Positions 18,352 through 27,446 of a stretch of 64,000 nt of DNA are shown here, in pieces. Within the stretch, counting starts at the first letter, position 1. Every line of letters begins with the position of its first letter. Source of the DNA: Hyphomonas sp. GTDB lineage: Bacteria > Pseudomonadota > Alphaproteobacteria > Caulobacterales > Hyphomonadaceae. The stretch spans positions 310,001 through 374,000 of the forward strand of contig NZ_JALHLS010000001.1 of the NCBI RefSeq assembly GCF_022844445.1. Direction: 5' to 3'. The translations under genes were made by a program, and so were the position numbers. The notes below the pieces were generated by a model. It was not told the origin of the DNA. It ran no database searches and was given only the letters and a program-made list of their open reading frames with translations.

Positions 18352-19188
18352 TCAGAGAATGTAATGGTCGCCGGAGGCGCGCACCGTGATGTCGCCGATG
18401 GAGACGCCCTTCGGCTGGTTGATCGCGTGGATAATCTGGTCGGCAATGAAGGCCGGGTCGAGCGCCACATAGTCCATCTCGTTCGGGTCGAGCCGCGCCG
18501 GATCGAGCTTGCCTTCCCTCATCTGGCCCAGCACTTCGAAATACTCGCCTGCATTCTGCCCGACGATCCCGGTGATGCCTTGCGGATTGACGACACCCGC
18601 TCCCAGCCCCGTCCCCGGCACTCCAGTCGGCTTCACGATCGTCACCTTGATCTTCCCGCGGCTCTCGATGCGAAGCGACTCCGACAGGAAGTTCACCGCA
18701 GATTTCGTCGCCCCGTACACCGCCGCGCCATAGACCGGAAAGTTGCCATAGATCGACGACACGTTGATCACATGGCCCTCGCCCTGCGCGATCATCTGGT
18801 CATAGACAGCCACGGTGCCGTTCAGCACGCCCTTGATGTTGATGTCGATGCAGCGGTACCATTTCTCCAGCGCCGTCTCATGGTCGGCATAAAGCGCCAG
18901 AGGCATCACGCCGGCATTGTTCAGCATTACGTCGATGCGCCCATAGGCGTCCACTGCGGCCTTCGCCGCCGCCTTCATGTCCTCGATCTGGGTGACGTCC
19001 GCACGCAGGGCCTGCGCGGTGCCGCCTGCCTTACAGATCGCAGCGACGCTCGCCTCCAGCGTGCCGAGGTCAATGTCTGCACACGTGACCTTCGCGCCGA
19101 GCGCTGCCGCCTTCTCGCTGACGAGCCGGCCAAACCTTCCGGCAGCTCCGGTCACGATAATCGACTTGTCCTTTACATGATTGCCCAT
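18352..19188 (-). CDS. Short-chain dehydrogenase/reductase
   Basis: A 278-residue classical SDR oxidoreductase: cofactor motif TGAAGRFGRL (TGxxxGxG), NNAG, the catalytic Ser in NVSSIYG and YGATK with Tyr and Lys. The Asp after the second strand (CADID) favours NAD(H). The substrate is unknown. ATG 19188 (MGNHVKDK) is chosen because the Rossmann strand follows directly and AAGGA lies about 10 bases upstream. The gene is convergent with the hydrolase, with an 8-base gap. Confidence 0.9.
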   Translation of the reverse strand: MGNHVKDKSIIVTGAAGRFGRLVSEKAAALGAKVTCADIDLGTLEASVAAICKAGGTAQALRADVTQIEDMKAAAKAAVDAYGRIDVMLNNAGVMPLALYADHETALEKWYRCIDINIKGVLNGTVAVYDQMIAQGEGHVINVSSIYGNFPVYGAAVYGATKSAVNFLSESLRIESRGKIKVTIVKPTGVPGTGLGAGVVNPQGITGIVGQNAGEYFEVLGQMREGKLDPARLDPNEMDYVALDPAFIADQIIHAINQPKGVSIGDITVRASGDHYIL

Positions 19189-19373
19189 GACGCAAACGTC
19201 CTTTCCGTTCTGCCTGCACGCCGCGACCTTCCGCATGGACCGGTCGCTTGGCAATACGCATCCGTGCGAAGACGCCTGTGACGCTCGGAAACAGCACGGA
19301 CCGGCCTGCCGCCGCGGCCCCGGTTGCGGCCCTGCCCCGGCGGGCCTAATCTCCGCCCCGGGAGGACCACCTA

Positions 19374-19802
19374 ATGGCAAAACATCTTATCCCCGAAACC
19401 GGCCACTCGCCGAACCTGCAGCGCTGGTTTGACTGGATGGCGCACGACCATTCGCCAGGCGGGCTCGCGCCCCTCCTGGCGGACGGGGTGGTCTTCAAGA
19501 GCCCCGTCGTCCATACGCCGCAGGTCGGCAAGCCGATCACCATGGGCTACCTGCTCGCTGCCGGCCAGACCCTGGGAAATGACAGTTTCCGTTACACCCG
19601 TGTCTTCGACTGCGGCGACCGCGCCGTGCTCGAATTCGAAACCGAGATGGACGGGATCGCCGTCAACGGCATCGACATGATCGAGTGGAACGCGGATGGC
19701 CAGATCGTCGACTTCAAGGTCATGGTCCGTCCCCTGAAGGCGATCAATGCCGTTCATGCCGCCATGGGCGCGATGCTCGCAAAAATGAAAGCTGGCGCTT
19801 GA
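19374..19802 (+). CDS. SnoaL-like / NTF2-fold protein
   Basis: A 142-residue protein of the nuclear transport factor 2 fold: an N-terminal helical part (LQRWFDWMAHDHSPGGLAPLL), then FKSPVV and the C-terminal strands VLEFETEMDGIAVNGIDMI. SnoaL-like proteins are small isomerases, hydrolases or ligand binders, so no reaction is assigned. GGGAGG lies 8 bases upstream. The TGA stop overlaps the probable TTG start of the next gene, suggesting coupled translation. Confidence 0.8.
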   Translation: MAKHLIPETGHSPNLQRWFDWMAHDHSPGGLAPLLADGVVFKSPVVHTPQVGKPITMGYLLAAGQTLGNDSFRYTRVFDCGDRAVLEFETEMDGIAVNGIDMIEWNADGQIVDFKVMVRPLKAINAVHAAMGAMLAKMKAGA

Positions 19803-20320
19803 TTGCACCCTTCCTGACTACCGAACGTCTCATCCTCCGTCCGCATACGGAGGATGATCTCGCCCCGCTCGCCGCGATGTGGGGTAACCCGGAGGTCACA
19901 CGCCATATCGGCGGCCAGCCGCGCACACGCCAGGAAGTATGGACAACGCTGCTGCGTGTCATCGGTCACTGGCAGATATTGCACTATGGCTACTGGGTCG
20001 TCACCCGCCGGGACACCGGCGAAGTGCTGGGCGAGGCCGGCTTTGCCGATCACAAGCGCGGCCTGCCGCCGGAGCTCGCCATCGGCCCGGAAGCGGGCTG
20101 GGCCTTCGGGCCCGCCGCCTGGAGCAAGGGCGTCGCCACCGAATCAATGCGCGCCTGCCAGGATTGGATGGACGCTGCCCTCGCGCCCGCCGCCACGCAC
20201 TGCATCATCGATCCGGGAAACATCGCGTCGCAGAAAGTCGCCGCCAAGCTCGGCTATCGCCGCATCGGCGAAACCCTGCTGCGCGGCGAAATGATCGGCG
20301 TCTACCGGCGCGGCGCCTGA
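19799..20320 (+). CDS. GNAT family N-acetyltransferase (RimJ/RimL-like)
   Basis: A 173-residue acetyltransferase with the RimJ/RimL-type opening TERLILRPHTEDDLAPL and, later, SKGVATESMRACQDW (acetyl-CoA-binding loop and helix) and NIASQKVAAKLGYRRIGE. No ATG fits the frame near the conserved N-terminus, so TTG at 19799, overlapping the upstream TGA, is the likely start (MIAPFLTTERL). The substrate may be a protein N-terminus or a small amine; it is not predictable here. The end overlaps the convergent EAL gene by 19 bases. Confidence 0.85.
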   Translation: MIAPFLTTERLILRPHTEDDLAPLAAMWGNPEVTRHIGGQPRTRQEVWTTLLRVIGHWQILHYGYWVVTRRDTGEVLGEAGFADHKRGLPPELAIGPEAGWAFGPAAWSKGVATESMRACQDWMDAALAPAATHCIIDPGNIASQKVAAKLGYRRIGETLLRGEMIGVYRRGA

Positions 20321-22077
20321 CGCTCCGGAGCGTCATCCTGCTGCTGCTCGCCCGCCTGGCCCGGGCGCCAGGCGCGCAGGAAGTCGAGGAAGGCCGTCTC
20401 CGGCAAACCGGGTGAATAGAGGAAGCCCTGCGCCATAGTGCAGCCCCGTCGCCGCAGGAATTCCGCCTGCCGCGTCGTCTCCACGCCCTCGGCCACGGTC
20501 TTCAGGCCGAGCGTTTCGGCCATAGCGAGAATCATCTCGACAATCGCCGGCGCCTGCCGGTCGGTCTCCAGAGCCGAGACGAATTGCCGGTCGATCTTGA
20601 ACACGTCGAACGGCAGCTGCGTCAGCGTCGCAAGGTTTGAGTGGCCAGTGCCGAAATCGTCGATGGCGAGCTTGGTTCCCATCGCACGCAACGGCGAGAT
20701 GAACTCGGCTACGCGCGCCGGATCGTTCACGGCCATGCTCTCGGTTATCTCCAGCTCCAGCCGGTTCGGGTGCAAGCCCGTCCGGCGTAGCACCGCCATG
20801 ATCGAATCCGTCAGGTCGTGGCGTTGGAACTGGCTGGGCGAAACGTTCACGGCCACGGTCAGGTCAAACCCTTCCAGCTGCCAGCTGCGCGCCGCCTCGC
20901 ACGCCGCTTCCAGGATCTGCATGCCGATCGCATCAATTAGGCCTGCCTGCTCTGCCACCGGAATGAAGGTCGCCGGCGAGATCAGTTTGCCGTTCGGCCG
21001 TCGCCAGCGCGCCAGCGCTTCGGCGCCGAGAATGCGGCCCGTCTCGAAACAGATCTTCGGCTGGAAGACCGCCTTGAATTCCTTGTTGCCCACCGCGTCG
21101 CGCAGTTCAGCCTCGAAGCGGTAACGCCCCTGCACGATACGCGTCAGGCGCGGCGTGAAGAAACGGAAGCCGGACTGCGCCTCCGACCGCACAAGGCGGA
21201 CGGCGAGCTTGGCGTTCTGCATCAGCTTGGCAAATGATTCGCCATCCTCCGGCGCCATCACAATGCCGCCTGAGATCGACATGGTGATCTGCCGCGTCGG
21301 CAAGTCGAAAGGCTCGGTAAAGGCGGCCCGAACGGCGCGGGCAATCGAGATCACATGATCGCGATTGATCGCACACGGAAGATAAAGCACGAACTTGTCC
21401 GCCGACAACGCCGACAGCATGCTCCCGCGCAGCGCAATCGCCGCCGGGTCGCCAAGGTCCGACAGGGCGCGCGTCAACCGTTTCGCGGCCGCCTCGATCA
21501 GCGCATCGCCATAGGTCGTGCCCACCTGTTCCAGCAGCTGACCGAACCGGTCGATGTCGAGCAGCAGGAAAGCCGCCGGATACTCGAAGCTCGCCTCGGG
21601 CAGCGTCGCGTTGACCTGACGCTCCAGGGCAATCGCGTTCGGCAAGTTGGTGCGCGGATCCTGATAGGCAATCGTGCGCAGCGTGTCGTTCTCGCGGCGC
21701 AGTTTGCGTACCGTCCGTGTTGTCGCCACCCTGAGGCGGCGCAGCTCCGGAAACTGCAACTCGTCGAGCTCGGCTTCCGCGTCGAGGCGGCTGGTCATCA
21801 TGTAGGCTGTAAAGCGCAGGAATATTTCCTGCAGGGGGCGCGCCGTGAAGTAGGCGCCGGCGGCCGATACCCCCATGCAGGTCAGCAGCATCGCCAGCAT
21901 CACGGGCGCCGGCACCAGCAAACCGAACGGCGCGCCGAGGAAGATCATCCGGTAGCCGACCGATATCGCCATCACTGCCAGGAACAGGAAAATCGACAGA
22001 ACACCGCCAGCAATACCGGCGAAGACCGGTATCGAAAACCTGCCGGTCAGCCGGCCGATAAGCGATGATTTCTTCAC
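20302..22077 (-). CDS. Membrane GGDEF-EAL protein, probable c-di-GMP phosphodiesterase
   Basis: A ~591-residue protein with two or three N-terminal TM helices, a coiled linker, a GGDEF domain and a C-terminal EAL domain. The GGDEF site is degenerate (SADKF where GGDEF is expected), so cyclase activity is unlikely. The EAL domain keeps AEALARW, the metal/substrate residues in ELEITES, IDDFGTGHSNL, KIDRQF and EGVET, so c-di-GMP hydrolysis is predicted. A GTG at 22077 and an in-frame TTG at 22119 are both possible starts, as no ATG precedes the first TM helix. It is divergent from hisB. Confidence 0.88.
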   Translation of the reverse strand: MKKSSLIGRLTGRFSIPVFAGIAGGVLSIFLFLAVMAISVGYRMIFLGAPFGLLVPAPVMLAMLLTCMGVSAAGAYFTARPLQEIFLRFTAYMMTSRLDAEAELDELQFPELRRLRVATTRTVRKLRRENDTLRTIAYQDPRTNLPNAIALERQVNATLPEASFEYPAAFLLLDIDRFGQLLEQVGTTYGDALIEAAAKRLTRALSDLGDPAAIALRGSMLSALSADKFVLYLPCAINRDHVISIARAVRAAFTEPFDLPTRQITMSISGGIVMAPEDGESFAKLMQNAKLAVRLVRSEAQSGFRFFTPRLTRIVQGRYRFEAELRDAVGNKEFKAVFQPKICFETGRILGAEALARWRRPNGKLISPATFIPVAEQAGLIDAIGMQILEAACEAARSWQLEGFDLTVAVNVSPSQFQRHDLTDSIMAVLRRTGLHPNRLELEITESMAVNDPARVAEFISPLRAMGTKLAIDDFGTGHSNLATLTQLPFDVFKIDRQFVSALETDRQAPAIVEMILAMAETLGLKTVAEGVETTRQAEFLRRRGCTMAQGFLYSPGLPETAFLDFLRAWRPGQAGEQQQDDAPERQAPRR

Positions 22078-22107
22078 ACTGGCGCCGCCTGAGGCCTTGA
22101 TTCGGAA

Positions 22108-22170
22108 ATTACAGCGCAAACTGCGGCATAGATGTTTAGGAATCTGTGAACATCATGCGCTAGCTGTAAT
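22108..22170. promoter_or_regulatory. Spaced inverted repeat in the EAL/hisB divergent region
   Basis: ATTACAGC at 22108-22115 and its exact reverse complement GCTGTAAT at 22163-22170 flank 47 bases between the two divergent starts. The arms lie close to each gene's 5' end and could be paired operator half-sites, but no regulator is implied by the sequence. Confidence 0.3.
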
Positions 22171-22196
22171 GTTCTCGACGGACTATACGCCCAGCC

Positions 22197-22793
22197 ATGA
22201 CCCAGAATCGCACCGCCACGATCACCCGCAAGACCAAGGAAACCGACATCTCGGTAACCGTGAACCTTGATGGTACCGGCAAATCCGACATCGACACAGG
22301 CATCGGCTTCTTCGATCACATGCTGGACAGCCTGTCCCGGCACTCGCTGGTTGACCTTACGGTACGTTGCAAGGGCGACCGGCACATCGATTTCCATCAC
22401 TCGGTGGAAGACACCGGCATCGTCATCGGCCAGGCAATCGCCCAGGCCCTCGGCGATTTCGGCGGCATCACGCGCTTTGGCCACGCCTACATACCGATGG
22501 ACGAGACCCTGACCCGCGCCTCGCTCGACCTCTGCAAGCGGCCTTACCTGATCTGGAAAGTGGATTTTCGGCGCGACAAGCTCGGCGAGATGGACACCGA
22601 ACTCTTCAAGGAGTTCTTCCACGCCCTCGCCGGCAATGGCGGCATGTGCCTGCACGTCGAAAACATCTACGGCGAGAACAACCACCACATCGCCGAAAGC
22701 TGCTTCAAGGCCACCGCCCGCGCCCTGCGTACCGCCATCACGGTCGACCCCCGGCTCGGCGGCAAACCCGCCAGCACCAAAGGCAGCCTCTAG
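22197..22793 (+). CDS. hisB: Imidazoleglycerol-phosphate dehydratase
   Basis: A 198-residue monofunctional HisB dehydratase, sixth step of histidine synthesis. The manganese-binding His/Glu motifs are [20 protein letters not shown] and [12 protein letters not shown] near the C-terminus. Length is normal for the monofunctional form. It is separated from hisH-hisA by about 4.7 kb of unrelated genes. Confidence 0.97.
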   Translation: MTQNRTATITRKTKETDISVTVNLDGTGKSDIDTGIGFFDHMLDSLSRHSLVDLTVRCKGDRHIDFHHSVEDTGIVIGQAIAQALGDFGGITRFGHAYIPMDETLTRASLDLCKRPYLIWKVDFRRDKLGEMDTELFKEFFHALAGNGGMCLHVENIYGENNHHIAESCFKATARALRTAITVDPRLGGKPASTKGSL

Positions 22794-22865
22794 GCCCCGT
22801 CCCGTCCGCCTGCGGAGCGTCCGCCGCGAAACACCCCCCGCAGCCGGGTCACGCTGGTGCGGGTA

Positions 22866-22884
22866 TCCCGATAACATATCGGGA
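22866..22884. repeat. Short perfect inverted repeat in the hisB-tetR gap
   Basis: TCCCGAT (22866-22872) and ATCGGGA (22878-22884) around a 5-base loop lie in the 210-base gap between convergent hisB and tetR. No T run follows on either strand in the right position, so it is not a typical intrinsic terminator. The rest of the gap shows nothing recognisable. Confidence 0.35.
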
Positions 22885-23003
22885 AAACCACCATGCCGCC
22901 TGCCTACGGCGATGCCGGATTGTTCCTGATGACGCTGATGACGCTCGCCCCGCTCGGGAGGGCTGCCGACGGCGTTTGAACCCTGGGGGCGGCCGGGGCC
23001 GCT

Positions 23004-23606
23004 TCAGAGCACTGACGCATCCACCACTGCCTCGACCAGCGCCGGGTCCGCCGGCACCTGTCCGTCCAGCATCAGCATGGCGAGGCCATGCACCAGCGAC
23101 CAGGCCTTCAGCCGCCGCGCCTCTCGCACCGGCTGGGGCATGCCGGCACCGAACAGGCCGTCGATGGCATCGACCAGTATCTGCATCCCGTCTGCTCCTG
23201 CCCCGGAGCTCGGCGGCGGCGCTGGCACAGGGCCTGCCGTCTGCGCCATCATCAGCCGGAAGAGCGCCGGGTGCGCCAGCGCGAAATAGACGTAAGCGCG
23301 GCCCATCGCAGTGAAGGCTTCCTTGCCCGGCGGCGCGGACGCCATCGCCTTCTGGAACGCCGCTGCCATCCGGGTATGTCCTTCCCGGCAAAGCGCGCCA
23401 AGCAGCGCCGCCTTGTCTGGAAAGTGCCGGTAGACCGCCGTTGCTGAGACGCCCGCATTGCGCGCAATCTCCCGCAGGCTCAGCGCCTCGGCCGGTGCCT
23501 GATCGATCAGCTTCAGGCCTTCTTCGATCAGCGCTGCGCGCAAATCGCCATGGTGGTAGCGATTTTTCTCGGAATGAATGTTGACAGTGTTATCATTCTC
23601 GGACAT
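23004..23606 (-). CDS. TetR/AcrR family transcriptional regulator
   Basis: A 200-residue regulator. The N-terminal helix-turn-helix is typical (HHGDLRAALIEEGLKLI, LREIARNAGVSATAVYRHF, DKAALL). The C-terminal domain (about 75-200) resembles the TetR_C ligand domain (AHPALFRLMM). It is divergent from a carotenoid oxygenase gene, which is the likely target. ATG 23606 is preferred over an upstream TTG. A palindrome overlaps its first codons (see 23577-23609), which suggests autoregulation. Confidence 0.88.
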   Translation of the reverse strand: MSENDNTVNIHSEKNRYHHGDLRAALIEEGLKLIDQAPAEALSLREIARNAGVSATAVYRHFPDKAALLGALCREGHTRMAAAFQKAMASAPPGKEAFTAMGRAYVYFALAHPALFRLMMAQTAGPVPAPPPSSGAGADGMQILVDAIDGLFGAGMPQPVREARRLKAWSLVHGLAMLMLDGQVPADPALVEAVVDASVL

Positions 23607-23609
23607 GTT
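23577..23609 (+). promoter_or_regulatory. Probable promoter with overlapping TetR-type palindrome
   Basis: The 21-base element 23577-23597 reads AATG-ttg-ACA-g-TGT-tat-CATT, symmetric at 14 of 20 arm positions. It contains a perfect TTGACA (-35) at 23581-23586. After a 17-base spacer, a weak -10 (CATGTT, 23604-23609) would drive the carotenoid oxygenase gene starting at 23670. A repressor bound here would block this promoter and the tetR start. Confidence 0.4.
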
Positions 23610-23669
23610 GCCGGTGTAAACATTATTCAAAGCCGCCGCAACCTCTCACATCGTCACAGGAGCCCCCCA

Positions 23670-25106
23670 ATGCCCAGCCCCGTCGAAGCCGCCATCCGCG
23701 GCGCTGTCACCCAAGGCCTCCTGGGAATTGCGAACTTCAACCGCACCCATCGCAAGTCCAAGACACCGAACCCTTACCTGACCGGCATCCACACGCCGCT
23801 CAAAGACGAGTACACGGTGACAGACCTTAAGGTCACCGGCACCATACCCGCCGCCCTAAACGGTCTCTACCTGCGCAACGGCCCAAACCCGTTCACCCCG
23901 CCCAATCCCGCCACCCACCACTGGTTCGCCGGAGACGGCATGCTGCACGGCGTCCGCCTCCAGGGCGGTAAGGCGCTCTGGTACCGCAACCGCTGGATCC
24001 GCTCCGCCGAAATCAGCCAGGCCCTCGGCGAGACACCGATCCCCGGCCCCACTAGTCGCTTCGGTAGTCCGAACACCAACGTTGTGCCGATGGCCGGAAA
24101 GATCTGGGCCATCGTCGAAGCCGGCGGCCTGCCGGTTGAGGTGTCGGACCTGCTCGAGTCACGCACGCGCAGTGACTTTGACGGCATCCTCGCAAAGGGC
24201 TTCACCGCCCATCCGCATCTCGATCCCGCAACCGGCGAAACCCACGCGATCTGCTACAACGCTATGGAGCCTACCGTGATCTGGCACACTGTTCTGGGTA
24301 CGGACGGAAAGGTCCGCCGCCATGAACCTATCGCGGTCCAGGACGGCCCCTCCGTCCATGACTGCATGATCACCCAAAACTACGTCATCGTGATGGACCT
24401 GCCCGTTACCTTCTCGATGCCCGCGATGATCTCCGGCGAGAATTTCCCCTATCGCTGGAATCCGAAACACGCCGCGCGCATTGGCCTGCTCCCCCGCGAA
24501 GGCAAAGGCGAGGAGATCATCTGGTGCGAAATTGCGCCCTGCTACATCTTTCACCCGGCCAATGCCTACGAGACCGAAGACGGCAAGGTCATCATGGATG
24601 CCTGCGTCCACTCCGCTGTCTTCGCCGACGGTCAGAAAGGCCCGAATGCGGCCACGACGACCTTCGAAAGCCTCGAGATCGATCCCGCCGTCCAAAAGGT
24701 TACGCGCACCGTACTCGACGCCGCACCGCAGGAGTTTCCGCGTTCGGACGAGCGCCGCATCGGCCAACCCTACCGCTTTGCCTACACCGTCGCCCTCCCC
24801 CCGACCGGAACCGCTGACTGGATGGGCGCCTCGACCCTCTTCAAGCACGACCTGGGCGCCCGCACCCGCCAAGTGCACGACTTCGGTACGGGCCGCGTCC
24901 CCGGCGAGTTTGTCTTCGTCCCGGCTCATGAAAAAGCGGCGGAAGATGAAGGCTGGCTGATCGGTTATGTCATCGACACCAACAGGAACACAACCGACCT
25001 CGTGATCCTCAACGCACAGGATTTCACTGGACCGCCAGCCGCTGCTATCACCATTCCGCACCGGATTCCGCCGGGATTCCACGGGAACTGGGTTTCGGTC
25101 CTCTGA
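23670..25106 (+). CDS. Carotenoid / stilbene cleavage oxygenase family protein
   Basis: A 478-residue non-heme iron oxygenase of the carotenoid cleavage dioxygenase family (RPE65/lignostilbene dioxygenase-like), which splits a C=C bond of carotenoids, apocarotenoids or stilbenes. The early LNGLYLRNGPNPF and HHWFAGDGMLHGVRL are family hallmarks. The four iron-binding His are expected in FTAHPHLD, SVHDCMIT, FHPANAYE and the C-terminal FHGNWV. AGGAG lies 7 bases upstream of ATG 23670. The substrate is unknown. The divergent TetR gene suggests inducible expression. Confidence 0.9.
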   Translation: MPSPVEAAIRGAVTQGLLGIANFNRTHRKSKTPNPYLTGIHTPLKDEYTVTDLKVTGTIPAALNGLYLRNGPNPFTPPNPATHHWFAGDGMLHGVRLQGGKALWYRNRWIRSAEISQALGETPIPGPTSRFGSPNTNVVPMAGKIWAIVEAGGLPVEVSDLLESRTRSDFDGILAKGFTAHPHLDPATGETHAICYNAMEPTVIWHTVLGTDGKVRRHEPIAVQDGPSVHDCMITQNYVIVMDLPVTFSMPAMISGENFPYRWNPKHAARIGLLPREGKGEEIIWCEIAPCYIFHPANAYETEDGKVIMDACVHSAVFADGQKGPNAATTTFESLEIDPAVQKVTRTVLDAAPQEFPRSDERRIGQPYRFAYTVALPPTGTADWMGASTLFKHDLGARTRQVHDFGTGRVPGEFVFVPAHEKAAEDEGWLIGYVIDTNRNTTDLVILNAQDFTGPPAAAITIPHRIPPGFHGNWVSVL

Positions 25107-25112
25107 GCGGCA

Positions 25113-26420
25113 CTAACCGGTAGGATCTTCTTCTTTGGACGGAAGGCGCGCGACAAGCAGCTTGTCGACGCGCCGGCCGTCCATGTCGATGACCTCGAAA
25201 CGCCATCCACTTGAAATCACGACATCGCCGAGTTCCGGAATTCGCTGCAGGTTGTGAATAACCAGACCCGCAACCGTTGTGTACGGAGGATCCTCCTCCG
25301 GTGTCAGGTCCAGGCCGAGCGCAATCTCCGCGTCTTCAATCGCCATCCGGCCATCGAGCAACCAGGATCCATCCTCGCGCTTCTGCGGCCGGGCAAGCCC
25401 GTCCTCCGGCGAGAAGGCTACGTCACCCGCAATGGCGCCGAGCACGTCCGCCGCCGTCACGATGCCTTCGATATGACCTAGCTCGTCCGACACCAACGCC
25501 ATCTGCACGGCGCTCGCCTGCATCTTTTCGAGCAGGTTCAGCACTGTCATCGAGTCCGGCACGAACAGTGGCTCGTGGCCGGCCGTTTCAAAGTCCGGCA
25601 GGCGCTTGCCTTCAGACAGCGTCAGAAGATCCTTGGTCTGAACAACCGAGATCACATGCTCCAGATCATCGCGCGCCACCGGGAACCGCGAATGCCCGCT
25701 GTCGGCAATTTTCTTCAGGAGCTCTTCCGGCGAATCGTCAAGGTCCAACCAGACAACATCCTTGCGCGGTGTCATGATGGAGCGCACGTCACGGTCGGCA
25801 AGGCGCATAACACTGCGGATCATCGCGCGCTCGTCCTCGTCGATGGCGCCGCTGGCTGCGCCTTCCTCGATCACGCTTTCAATTTCCTCTTCCGTCATCA
25901 GATCGGCATTGACCTTGGACAAGCCGAACAGGCCGAGGATGAGGTTCGTCGAACCCCTCAGTATGAAGACGACCGGGAAGACGATTCTCGCCAGCAGCGC
26001 CATCGGCGGCGCAATGACGCTGGCAAACGCTTCCGGCGCCGTGATCGCAATCCGCTTCGGCACCAGTTCGCCAACAACGATCGACAGGTAGGTTGTCACT
26101 GCGATCACCACGCCGAAGGCGATGAACCCGGCCTGCTTTTCCAACCCAGGGAACGTGCTGACAATCCACGGCGCGACGTCTTCGGCGAGGGCGGTTGCGC
26201 CATATGCACCCATGATGATGCCGACCAGCGTGATGCCCACCTGAACTGTTGACAGGAAGGCCGAGGGATCTTCCTGCAGCTTCAGCGCAACCTTCGCGCC
26301 CTTGTCGCCCTTGTCGACGCGCATCTGCAGGCGGTTCTTGCGGGAGGAAACAATCGCGAGTTCGGAAAGCGCAAACACCCCGTTCAGGGAGATCAGCGCG
26401 AGAAGTATAAGGAGGTCCAT
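25113..26420 (-). CDS. HlyC/CorC (CNNM) family membrane protein with CBS domains
   Basis: A 435-residue DUF21-CBS-CBS-CorC protein and second family member in the window. The N-terminal TM domain begins MDLLILLALISLNGVFALSE. GELVPKRIAI is conserved in the DUF21 core. CBS elements include RSIMTPRKDVVWLDL and LVSDELGHIEGIVTAADVL, and a CorC/HlyC domain ends the protein. A role in divalent cation (Mg2+) transport is likely from family knowledge. The start is placed at the ATG directly before the first TM helix rather than 15 codons upstream. Confidence 0.9.
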   Translation of the reverse strand: MDLLILLALISLNGVFALSELAIVSSRKNRLQMRVDKGDKGAKVALKLQEDPSAFLSTVQVGITLVGIIMGAYGATALAEDVAPWIVSTFPGLEKQAGFIAFGVVIAVTTYLSIVVGELVPKRIAITAPEAFASVIAPPMALLARIVFPVVFILRGSTNLILGLFGLSKVNADLMTEEEIESVIEEGAASGAIDEDERAMIRSVMRLADRDVRSIMTPRKDVVWLDLDDSPEELLKKIADSGHSRFPVARDDLEHVISVVQTKDLLTLSEGKRLPDFETAGHEPLFVPDSMTVLNLLEKMQASAVQMALVSDELGHIEGIVTAADVLGAIAGDVAFSPEDGLARPQKREDGSWLLDGRMAIEDAEIALGLDLTPEEDPPYTTVAGLVIHNLQRIPELGDVVISSGWRFEVIDMDGRRVDKLLVARLPSKEEDPTG

Positions 26421-26486
26421 GATGTCCGCCCTATCGCATGATTGCGCCCCCTTCGCAAAGCGCAAATTCTGCCTGCAACTCGCCCC

Positions 26487-27446
26487 TTAGGGCCGGCAAA
26501 CCCGCCCGAACGGCGCGCCACCGGCGGGCTCGATCTCCTGCCGTATCCTCTCGATCACCAGCGCCGGCGCGGTTCCGTAGCCCGTCGGCAGGTCCGTTAA
26601 CTGAAGGCGAGGTGTCGAGCCGAGATGCACGCCGATCACCTGGCCGCCGCGCGCAGCATCGCCGATGGCGTAAAGCGCCGGTGCCCGGCCCGGTGCGTTG
26701 GCCGGAGCACCCGCCAGCCGCCACAGCTCGAACGGCGAACGCCGCCCAGAGGGTCCGGCGTGCGCCGCACAATCTCCGATGACGCCAGCGCCGCCGCTTC
26801 ATCCAGCACCGGGAACGATGCCGCAAGCTCTATTGCCGGCGCGTTTTCTGGCAGCGTCCTGTGCGGCCGTTCCGTCCCGGCGCTATCGGGCGCGCCGTTC
26901 GCATCCACGCCGCGATGTAATCGGTATGCAGATCAGTCTGCTCCGGCGCGGGCTGTGGCCGCGTCGCCGCCCAGTCCCGCGCGCCGTCCAGCTCTGCCCC
27001 GCGCCGCAGCGCCTCCTCCGGCGGCCCACCAGCACTGAACGGCTCCGCGCGAGAAGCCTGCTGCTTTCGAAGAACACGAAGTTCAGCCGCGACAATTCCT
27101 TCGGCATCTGCGCCTCAGGCACCGGCACCCACACGACCGGGAGCAATCGCTTCGACAGCCGCAGTGTCTCGGTCACTTCCCGGTGACATTGCGGCGAAGA
27201 GACCAAGCCTGGCGAGATCACATAGACGACCGTGTCCCTCTCCGCGATCAGCCCCGAGAGCCGCGCCTCCCGGGCCTCGCCCGGCGCAATGTCCTCCCGG
27301 TCGATATCGGCCTCGAATCCGTACGCTTGAGGACCCGCCACCATGTCATCGGCAAGGCTGACGTCTTTCCGCGAATAGGAGAGGAACACTTTCGCCACGT
27401 CGGCCGCTGGTGCCAGCGCAGCAGAAGGCGCCACCTTAGCCCTCAT
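26487..27446 (-). pseudogene. Frameshifted TIR-domain protein gene
   Basis: The first ~120 codons (from ATG 27446) encode a clear TIR domain: VAKVFLSYSRKD, FEADIDREDIAPGE, DTVVYVISPGLVSSPQCHRE (with the candidate catalytic Glu) and LLPVVWVPV. After about 27060 the coding signal moves frame (AEPFSAGGPPEEALRRGAEL), is still protein-like at 26860-26740 (PENAPAIELAASFPVLDEAA), then shifts again near 26735 to PFELWRLAGAPANAPG and a C-terminus ending at 26487. The parts add up to ~320 residues. TIR domains often cleave NAD+ or signal; an intact effector is not made without frame correction. Real decay or sequencing error are both possible. Confidence 0.6.

Noticed and set aside
22866-22884. Inverted repeat after hisB as a terminator
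   Set aside because: No T run follows the hairpin on either strand in the transcribed direction.
26487-27446. TIR gene as part of a defence island
   Set aside because: No nuclease, helicase, cyclase or other defence partner lies nearby; neighbours are his genes and a CBS membrane protein, and the gene is frameshifted.
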